Source: Chrysomallon squamiferum (lineage: Eukaryota; Mollusca; Gastropoda; Neomphalida; Peltospiridae). From it: a DNA stretch of 64,000 bases. Numbering within the stretch: the stretch's first letter is position 1; each line of letters opens with the position of its first letter. Positions 54,694 through 64,000 of the stretch are shown one piece after another. Under the pieces are notes generated by a model, which did not search any database, was not told the DNA's origin, and worked only from the letters and a program-made list of their open reading frames with translations. Made by a program: the position numbers and the translations under genes. The stretch lies in NCBI GenBank assembly GCA_012295275.1, contig CM022667.1, positions 5,712,063-5,776,062 of the forward strand. Direction: 5' to 3'.

Positions 54694-56453
54694 GTGAGTG
54701 TGTTCCACGTCAGTTACATATATAAAGCTGTTTTTTACCGAATAGTAGGAATTTTTTGTAAGCTGATTTTGGCAGTTTACAACAATCACCTAATAGAAAC
54801 TTTTCTCAGTGGTTGAAAATTAATTATTTCGTGATTTTATCTGTTCAAAAACATTTTACTTTGAATGAGTAAAATCACATATTTACAGCTAAATAATATA
54901 AATTGTCTGCAACAGTTCAAATCTGAGGTGCTAATTTTTAAACAATAAAACATAAATGATGATGAATGTTGATGCAATTAGTTGAGCATTTCATCAACAG
55001 GAAATGTTTATCAGTATAAAACAAATGCACTGTTTTAAACATCACAGATTTGACCCAAGTTAAAGGATTTATGTGGATATACGTTTGATTAAAAATCACT
55101 TCTTGAAAATGGGCAGCTATATTGCAGTTGAAAAAACAACAACAGAAGGTAGATAAAATACTAAGGAAATTGGTGTATTAAAGAGTTTCTACCACTTATG
55201 AACAAAAATTTAAGTTTTGAGTTTGTTTTTAATATCAAGTAACCATATGTCACATATTTTACTATTACTTGTAACTAAGAGCTTATGGAATGTAAAAAGA
55301 AGAAAATGCTTTATTTGTTTGGTGATAAAGACAAGCATCTTTTCATCCAAGCAGTCATCATACCTTGAACTTCTTAAATAATTCCCATAGCTCTTAACAC
55401 CTTGCAGTCTAAATTTCAAAATTGTCAAATTTAAACAAACCAAATATCGTAAAATATTATAACAATTTGAAGTCTGTGGCGAAACTGTTTAATGTTTATT
55501 ACGAATATTTTTGCATCATAACACATCTGGTCTGAAAACCGACTCATACTCCCAGTTATAGGATGTTTTGACTCACCTTGTACTAATTATATGTACCAAT
55601 TGTTATTTCAAGTAAGAGGTCCATGAAATAATGTTGATATAAAAAAAAGACAGTTTAAAAACTTTCTCTGTACAGTTTCTATGGGAATCATGCTGTTATC
55701 TGTTCACAGTTCATAACACACAGTAAAAATTGATGAAAATACCTAAATGTCAGGTCTTATGTGAAACTGATCTTATTATATGCATATATAACATGTGTGT
55801 GCAAACTGCCTCCATTGGTGACAGAGGTCATCTCAATGACAAAAGTTGCCATCAAAACCCAGAATATTTTCTGGGGTCATAAACACAATAACCTGATTCA
55901 CATGAGATCTTTTGGTCAAAGTTATCCATTTGTATAGATTTTATAACAAACTAATTGATAAACAACTGTTTCTATATCACCAAGTACCACAGAAATGTCT
56001 GGCTGCCTGTGACTAGCTGTCCATGTGGGAAGATCGTGCGACAAACTGATGGAATAGCTGAACAAAAATGCATTGCTTTTCTCTTGTGAATTGGGGGTTG
56101 ACAATAAACACAGTTTTTGGAAACTTGTATAAACATTAATTGAGATGGCTGTGATAAATTAGTTTACATAATTACATTTACAGTAAATATTATATTTACA
56201 AGCCTATACATGTAGGGTCCAAGACAGAAAATGGTAGGCTGCAGGTAATGACAACATTATAATAAAATTTTTGTTAAATACTTTCACAGCTTTTGGCATT
56301 AATATAAAATGTCTTTTTCAAGATTCTGCTTTATTAGAAACACAATATTAGTGCATTCATGTATATATTTACATACATAGGGTTCAAGCTTTACTCATTT
56401 ATTTATCTATACCTATCATTCTCTTTATAAACAAATAAAATTGTCTTTTACAG
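54694..56453 (+). other. Gene 2' intron 1
   Basis: Near-identical counterpart of 5,202-6,966; only scattered substitutions and homopolymer indels are visible. No other gene. Confidence 0.6.
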
Positions 56454-56786
56454 GTAAAGCAAGTACATATATAGATTGCTTGGATGCACCAAAGGAATGG
56501 CAAGAGACAAAATTAACCTGTAAAGTGTCTGGAACAGTAATAGTTGGAATAAAATATTTACGTCCAAATTCTGGAAACCCAGAAGAAATTTTGTTCTGTA
56601 ATGTAGATACAACTGATTGTGACACTGTTGGGAATAGACCTGGATATAGTTATGTATTACACTCGTCTACACAAATCACACTTATTATAAAGTCTTTTAA
56701 CAAAACTGTTGATGAAGGAACATGGAGCTGTATTGATGGCATACCTCCTGGTATTGGTAATACTACTTGCAGCAAAATAACTTCAA
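56454..56786 (+). CDS. Gene 2', Ig-like domain exon
   Basis: A 333-nt phase 1-1 exon without stops, the paralog of 6,967-7,299. All cysteines, CKVSG, QITLIIKSF and GTWSC are kept. Thirteen residues differ (for example A-T to P-K before EW, T-G to I-V after SGTV, V-V to I-F around the LVCN site, T to V in the following strand, F to Y, V to G), with only three purely synonymous codon changes by my count. From the GTWSC motif on, just one residue differs. The role is the same as gene 2: a ligand-binding ectodomain of unknown specificity. Confidence 0.88.
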
Positions 56787-58227
56787 GTAAGTTGATATAA
56801 ATTATATAAAATATATTCTATGTGATAAACAATTTCAGCTGTGTAATTGTCTGTGTGTGAAGGTGCTAATGGCAATTCCATCCAAATGTCACATTCTCAT
56901 GATTTGAGAGAAAAAAGTTATGAAAATAAACATTTATTTTTGCTGCAATAAACTTTTATCAGATTCCAATTGAAAATCTAGGCAGTTTTATATTACAAAG
57001 TTAGTTATATCTCAAGTACACCATCCAGATGTCTAAAAAGTGCTGTTCTCAGAACATCTGTACAAAATGACATAATTTTACCTTATGCATGTTCATAAAC
57101 TGAATCTCCACCTAAAGGTTCTGTTAAGAATTCCTAAAAATAAGACTATTATTTCTTCATACAGTTTCAAACAGAAGCTAGTTAAAAGCTGCCAGTGTTA
57201 ATCCTGCAAATGTGTCAGGTTGACTGCTTGATATGTGTAATATTTCAGAAAATAATTTCTTGACATATTGTCTGACAAGAAATATCCATCATTTATTCAT
57301 TAATTTCATAGAAACTGATGCAAATGTAAACACATCTTCTAAAATGCAATTATTATTTATCATCTTTTATTTAAAAAAAAGAAAGAAAAATATATGTCTT
57401 ATTGAACAATAAAACATACAAAAGAAGTAGAAAACTAAAGGCCAGTTATGGACTTCCTGAAATATTTAGGTCACACACATACACATACACATTGTTTTAT
57501 TTTTTATTTCATCGTTTGAATTCTTCTTAACTGTTAACTTTTTTTTTTAGATGAAGTTAGGCAAATATGTTATTCTCAGCCATTGTTTAACAGCATATAA
57601 CATGTTTCTTAATTAGATGTTTATTATAGTTGTATTTCTTTTTTCTGTACATTATTTCAAATTAAAAATTAAACTGCTTGTGCTTAGAGTGTCAAATAAA
57701 TTTTCATTTACAGTTCAAGCTCTGTCTCTTGTTTTCTTTACTTACATTTATTTAGAATCAGTTTTCAAAGGTTATTAAATTGAGCAATTGGTTGTCTTTA
57801 AAGAAACTGAATTGTTTTATGATTGACAGAAAGTACTTTTATGATGATAAATAAAGCAAATTTAAGTTTTTTTCATCAGGAGATTTTTGGTTTCAGAATC
57901 TTGATTTGCAGTAAATTATTTCACTTTATTCTTTGTTTTACTGACATTTCTCAGCTGGAGATACTGAGAGATATGGACGTTGTAAAAGCTACATACTTGA
58001 AATTCAATAATTTTGTAGAACTAAATTAATTGCCATTAACATTAAAATGTCACTCATCAGTCAGAAGATTTCCATTTATTGCTAACATTGGGTGACTTTG
58101 AGAAGAGGAAACCTATATACTTTGCTATATATTTTAAATTAGTTTTATACTTTATGTAATTTATTACCTTATGAATGTTTAAACTGCCTGTTTTTTTTTT
58201 CTCTTCTTCTTTCATTGAACAATATAG

Positions 58228-58251
58228 GTACAACTACAACATCAAAACTTG
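58228..58251 (+). CDS. Gene 2', 24-nt stalk exon
   Basis: Acceptor aatatag (a better site than the A1 aataaag) and donor GTATGT bound 24 nt that read STTTTSKL in phase 1-1. Two residues differ from gene 2. As in the other genes, Thr/Ser-rich composition suggests a glycosylated stalk. Confidence 0.65.
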
Positions 58252-58676
58252 GTATGTCATTTTATGAATATCAGGTGATTTCATGACAGTGGTAAAACAT
58301 ACAATTCATTTTCATTTGTTCTTAAAATGATTGTACTTTCACTTCTTGCATCACCAAGAGTTTTTTTCTTTATTCATACAAAATGATTATGATATCAACA
58401 ATTTTTTGCCATTCTCACATCTTGATATTATTCTTTTATATATTTTACATACAAATCATCACTAAATACATTTTAACAGTTAAAAGTAATACAATTTAGT
58501 GTGTGTGTGTCTGTCAGATTACTGCTATTACTTGTTGTTAGTTATGTACAGTAAATAAATGATGATAATTTATTGGTTAGAAATTAATTTTTTAAAACTG
58601 TTATGAAATGCTAAGTTCAAACTCAGTATATCTGCTTCTCCATGTTTTCTATTTCTCTCAATGTTTCTTGTGTTAG

Positions 58677-58736
<60 letters not shown>

Positions 58737-61700
58737 GATAGAAGAAACAATAAGGTAATAATAGAAAAGTTCTTGATATGACTAAATACAGAACTGAAAA
58801 ACACAGTGATACTTGTATTCATGATATTGATTGGTATTTTAAAAATGCTGTAATGTATTTTTCAGAAATACTATATTCATCTTCAGACAAATATAGAATA
58901 CTTCTTTTACAAAAATTTCGCATTCCATGATACTTGAATGCAATTTGACTAGAACTAAGTACATATTTCATTTGTTAAATTTGACTTAAAATGTAAGTAA
59001 CAAATTGAATTAATACATTATCTCAAACGTTTTCTGAAATATATGAGCTTAATCAGCACCAAATAAATCCATCGGTATTTTATCAAATCTGCCATTAATA
59101 CTCAGATTTAAAAAATTGATTTTTACAATGTCATATAGAGTACATGAATTACAGACAACAAAGCTTACAATGTTTGAAATGTTACTTTTATCAATAGTAC
59201 TTCTCTTCATTGTCCCAATGAATTTTCACCCTTTATATCATTTTTTCTTTATTTCATATCTAAACTTTGTCATTTCTGATATTCTTTTTTCAGTAAATAA
59301 TAATTTTCTTCTTAAAGCAGACAAGATACAGAAATATTATAACCTTCCGTAATTATTAATATGTTTAAACTAACAAACTGCCTGTGTTTTTGTTTTTTTA
59401 ATTAAATCCATAATCTCAAGCCTTAAGAACATTATCTGTTTTAATAATAGTTTTCTTTTCTTTCCTGCTTCCTTGTTTCTTTATGAAACATTATTTAACA
59501 ACTTACTCGGGACTGTCCCGTTTAATTTAAGATTTGCTTTCTAAAATTCACTGAATAAAAATTTCAATATGCTTTCTCAGTCTGTGCTATTAAAACTACC
59601 ATTAACCACAGGAATCATAGGAAATAGTTTTATGAAGTTATTAACTGAAAACAGTGATTTCCTTCTAAACAGATAATGATTTGTAGAAATGTTTAACTTC
59701 CATCCTAAAATAAATAACAGATGTTTTTGAAAAATATGGTCACAGCTGTATTTGAACACTGCTCTTCTTTCAGTAGACATTGGCCATATATATGATTTCA
59801 CAAACTTTAACCATTTATTTCTTTCTTAATATTTACTTATTTATTTACTTATTATTATTATTACTGTTGTTGTTGTTGTTGTTGAATTTCAGATACAAAT
59901 ATCATAAACTTTCTTAACCAGTACACTTCAGTTATTGAATTTATATTAAAACAAAATTGACCATGTAGAGTATATCAGCAGATGTTGTTTTATTGTCATA
60001 ACTTGGATAGACTTTTGTTCTCATTAGACTTATTTCTTATTTAGAACTGATTTTCAAAGGTTATATGTATGATACGTTTTTATTTCAATTTCATAAAACC
60101 AGCTCAATACAGAAGTTCCTATAGCTGTGAAGTATAATTAATATATTCATGAAATTTTTCATTTTAAAATAGAAAGTATTAGAGACATATCATCTTATTT
60201 AAAATAGTTTCTTTCTAAAGAAAAATTGCTGGTTTATTTTATTATTTTATTTATTTATGTATTTTTCTAAAAATAAACAACTGCATGACTCTGAGCATGT
60301 GATTTTGTGTTTGTTATTTAGTAGATTTTACACCTGACTTTTACAAACATTTACTTAAGCACCATACATGGAGATTTCATGTTTGTATATTTTGTTTCTT
60401 TGTATACAAATATTTTGCTTAGAAGTTGAAATCTAGATTTACACCTGACTTTTACAAACATTTACTTAAGCACCATACATGGAGATTTCATGTTTGTATA
60501 TTTTGTTTCTTTGTATACAAATATTTTGCTTAGAAGTTGAAATCTAGATTTATGTTTATACTAATTTTCAGTAAATAGAAACTCGAAACAAGAAACACAC
60601 ACACACATACATGACATAGTGATACAAAATGCCCTAGAAAAGAATTTAAAAAAAGAAGAAAGAAACAACAACAAGAAAAACAAAAATAATAATAACAATA
60701 ATAATAATAATAATAATAATAATCTTTTCATTTTGAATTTTTATTTTCAGTGTCATAGGTCAAACCACACACAGAACTAATCATTGTCATCATATCTTAA
60801 TACATAAACTGTATTTTATTTGTCAATATAGAAATGTATTAATTTAATATAATTTAAAATAATCTTTAGCATAGCATGTCAGCTATATTACTACTTCATT
60901 TTAGTGATAAGATATTTTAACGAAAAATAATAAAGTTCATTACACTGACCTTATGAGTGAAATATTGTGAATTTAGAAACAAATTATGAATATATATCAC
61001 AGAACTGTCATTTTATTTTGCAAATTATTATAAGAAAAATAATTATTAATGTAAATTTAATTTACTGTACAGTGATTACTATTCTGCTACTACTATTCTT
61101 ATTTATTTATTTATTTATTTATCCCAGTGAAATTTTACATCAAGTTTTATTATATATGATTAGAATTTTTAAACATTCAAATTGTTGCTGTTGAAAAATA
61201 ATCTCACTGATTAATGAAAACGTTCCTAATAAAACACTTTAAAACACAGCTTCTAGAACACACATATAATGCTATATATCCCAACATAGTAAAATGTCAG
61301 TTGCTAGCATAAACACGCGACCCACATGTTAACTAAAACATCTAAAAGTTTCAGAGGTGCAATATATTTTGTTTAGCCACAATATAGATTTAAAACATGC
61401 ATACCTGCACAGATAATTGATACAATGCCTTACAATGTACATTTTCTACATGTATACACTTTTCTGAGACCAAAAACTCATCTTTATAGTCAAAATCCAC
61501 ATGACATTTTTGAAGGAATTCCTGAAGGATATGAAAAGATGCCAAATGGCACATCATGTTCTACACAATCAGGCCGAAAGGATCAACAATACGAATTTTA
61601 TGAACATTGGCCTAATAGTTTCTCAGATATGTGGGATCCCTATCAACAAAGTATACCAAGTTTCATAAAAATCGGATACAGCTGGGTTTAAAATTATTAT

Positions 61701-61877
61701 TATTATTTGTAAATAAATAAATAATCCTATGCATTAAAGGTATATTTAATTGAGAATGTTATTCTGCTCTGAATTTAACAGATCACACAGCACTTAAGAC
61801 AGCACTTGCCACCCGCACCAGACCTATAGTATGGACAATTACTGTGTGCATTATTTGGTGAGTCTCTCTCTCTCTCC

Positions 61878-61975
<98 letters not shown>

Positions 61976-62368
61976 GTCTGAGTTGTATGTTTCTTTAAGT
62001 TGCTTTCTTTATTTGTTGTTGGTGTTGTTTCAAAACCGAACTTATTTTAATCACCCACTCAAGTAAATATGTTTTCACAACTTCTGTCTGAGACAAAAGT
62101 AACGAAAGTTTTATATGTATCTGACTAAACGTTAATTTGATTTTGTCAGCTAATTATATTTCTTGTATATTATTCATTGCAGCTTGGAGATCATCAGTAG
62201 TGATTTATTTTCTCAGTACTGAGATCAGTGCTGGAATTTCCTTAACAAATTGACTGTTGCTTGTTTCTGTGATTCGTTTTAAATAATATTTAACAAATTA
62301 ATTAAATTAATGTTTTTTCATTAATTAATTGATTCTTTTTTATTTGTTGAAGAGGCTTCTCAGAATTT

Positions 62369-62408
<40 letters not shown>

Positions 62409-63562
62409 ATTATGCATAATCATTTCTTCTTCTTCTCCTTTTTTAAAAAATTTTAATGTTAATTTTATATATATATCATTCTTTATGGAAATTGTTCTTC
62501 TCACACAACTTGCTCATGTTTCACGCATGTTTCACTTTCTGGCTTGTTTTAGAGTTTCTCTTTCAGTAACATCTTGGTTTATCAGAAATGTGATGTTGAA
62601 TATGTTCATTTACTTTATTTACTACCTCATTTGGTTTTGATATTTTAGTTATGATTGTTGTTAAGCTTTATTCTCAATGAATACCAGCTAGTTTTCAAGT
62701 AAGTCCTATAAGTGAATACATATAATATTGCTATCTTGAAATTTGTTCTTCTTATGTTGTCTGTTGCAATGGTTACATAGGAAATGTCTGCTGATGAAAA
62801 GTGTTTGAGTAACCAATATTTATTTTTGTTTTCTTTTGATTTGTTTACATTTTTGTCCTGTTTGGTTAGTAAATTTAATATTCCAAAATATATCTATCCA
62901 TATGTTATTAGGAACTATGCTTATAAAGTTGCTATTATTCACCCATTTAAAGCTTGGGCTAATATAATTGTATCTATGATAGTTCTTCTTTCTTTAAGAT
63001 TAATATGATAAATATTACTTTATAATTACATTATTAGTTGATTATGATTACATAATTTTCATAATTATGTAAATGTTCTCGTGGTTAGTTATAGTAACTG
63101 TAATTTATAATATAAAAATACAATAGTTTTTGAAAAAGTATATTGTTATAGTTATGTAATTATTACGATACGACTTGGTTATGATTACGTAATTTTCATT
63201 AGATCATAACTAAGTAAATGTGTGCAAGGTTAGTTATTGTGACGAAATGTAATTTATAACAGAAAAATGTTATAGTTTGTGAAAAGGTATTTTCATTACA
63301 TACAAATAGTCATAATAACATAACCTTAAAATGTTATACAAGAAATGCAGACGTCTGTATGTTGATATATTGGGTATTGAATCATTTCGTTATTTCATTG
63401 TTTACTTCATTATTATTATCTTTTTTTTTTAATATGTATATATGTGGTTTGTGTGTACTTGTGTGTCTGTATGTGTTTGTGTATGTGTGTGTTTTAGTTG
63501 TTTTTTGTAGTGTCCACGTTGTGTTGTTTTTTCCTTTGATTCAGTGTTTTTATTTACTGCAG
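58252..63562 (+). other. Gene 2' long intron with module M copy 3
   Basis: Counterpart of 8,555-13,812. It holds TTA repeats (58,678-58,735), CT arrays (61,864-61,971; 62,371-62,402) and the 59.4-63.55 kb module. As in gene 2, no clear transmembrane exon was found. Confidence 0.55.
60331..60552 (+). repeat. 111-bp local tandem duplication
   Basis: The block from cacctgacttttacaaac to ctagattta occurs twice head to tail (starts at 60,331 and 60,442) with no visible difference. The A1 copy has it once (about 10,533), and the inverted copy once. Confidence 0.93.
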
Positions 63563-63601
63563 AACGTAGATGATATTTATGGAATTGTGGAAAAATCTAA
63601 G
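63563..63601 (+). CDS. Gene 2', tail exon 1: NVDDIYGIVEKSK
   Basis: Counterpart of 13,813-13,851, open only in phase 0, with the same GTATAG donor-like end. One base change turns the first Asp into Asn. The possible microexon (ATTTTTATCTGTG between AG and GTAAGA, about 63,636-63,648) is also unchanged. The remaining tail exons of gene 2' lie beyond the window end. Confidence 0.58.
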
Positions 63602-64000
63602 GTATAGATTCAAAATCTCAACGAAAGAACAACAGATTTTTATCTGTGGTAAGAAAAATGAATTAAATTACTTATCCATGTTAAGTACGGGAAATACTAA
63701 TAAAAATACTTTTCGCTTTTAACAGATTTTTCCTGAAATAATAGTCCAATCTGTATCGAATACTCTCGATGTATATCTAATGTATATTGTATAGTTTTAC
63801 AATATAAAACAACAAAAACAGAAATAAAAAATGGCTTTCTATTCTCCTTGCCCTGTCTAATTTCGTTAATGATTTTTAGAAAGTAAAAAATAAAAGGATA
63901 TTTCAGAACAGAATCATATAAGAAGGAACCTTCATTTAAAATGTATATTGGAGTGTTTATGACTATTTATATAGAAAACGACTCTTTCCATTATGATAGT

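Larger units (their letters stand above)
49412..64000 (+). repeat. Segmental duplication copy A2 (direct, truncated by window end)
   Basis: Second copy of 1-14,278 with the same exon order. It is about 300 bp longer for the shared part because of small insertions (near 57,362-57,510, 57,550-57,610 and 58,480-58,600), a 111-bp tandem repeat (60,331-60,552) and array length changes. CT arrays are shorter than in A1. Confidence 0.95.

Overview
The window is AT-rich animal nuclear DNA. It has short exons in long introns with GT..AG borders, heavy microsatellite content (CT/GA, TG/CA, TTA/AAT and TTTA runs) and decayed DNA transposons. The gene family, intron style and repeat load suggest a marine invertebrate, most likely a mollusc or other lophotrochozoan. 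That placement is inference; the window holds no mitochondrial, rRNA or other marker.

The recognisable genes belong to one multigene family of secreted or cell-surface immunoglobulin-domain (Ig) proteins. All share an exon grammar. A short signal-peptide exon ends in phase 1, followed by a phase 1-1 Ig exon of about 333-342 nt, a phase 1-1 'stalk' exon of exactly 24 nt, and tyrosine-rich tail exons. The last exon enters in phase 1. Gene 2 (+, 5132-15618) has an intact signal, Ig, stalk and tail. Its last exon encodes a perfect ITAM-spaced motif (YxxL-x7-YxxL) followed by YENS. Gene 3 (-, 28454-17210) lies tail-to-tail with gene 2 and has its own signal, Ig, stalk and tyrosine tail, including an ITIM-like LVYTEV. 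Gene 1 (1-~3.2 kb) is a scrambled or decayed relative. Genes 1' and 2' (49.4-64 kb) are a second copy of genes 1 and 2. Gene C (+, 33.9-44.45 kb) is a pseudogene: it has two tandem signal exons, a frameshifted Ig exon and a second Ig exon cut by a Mutator-like element. I could not find a convincing transmembrane exon in any of them.

Layout: 1-~14.28 kb is repeated directly as ~49.41-64 kb, and both copies run off the window. Inside this unit, a ~4.2 kb intronic module (9.58-13.80 kb, 59.4-63.55 kb) also occurs inverted at 19.71-24.06 kb, inside gene 3. At 31.757-39.02 kb a 3.65 kb tandem duplication carries the gene C signal exon twice. Mobile elements are a Tc1-like DD34E element (17.49-18.95 kb, in a gene 3 tail intron), a 209 bp MITE (29.157-29.365 kb) and a FLYWCH/MULE remnant (44.45-45.5 kb, minus strand).

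Taken together, the locus looks like a rapidly changing cluster of paired, activating-like and inhibitory-like Ig receptors in an invertebrate. Between the recent duplicates the Ig exon differs mainly at amino-acid-changing sites, while the signal exons are identical and the introns nearly so. That pattern suggests diversifying selection on the ectodomain. Identity counts are by eye; no alignment or database search was run.
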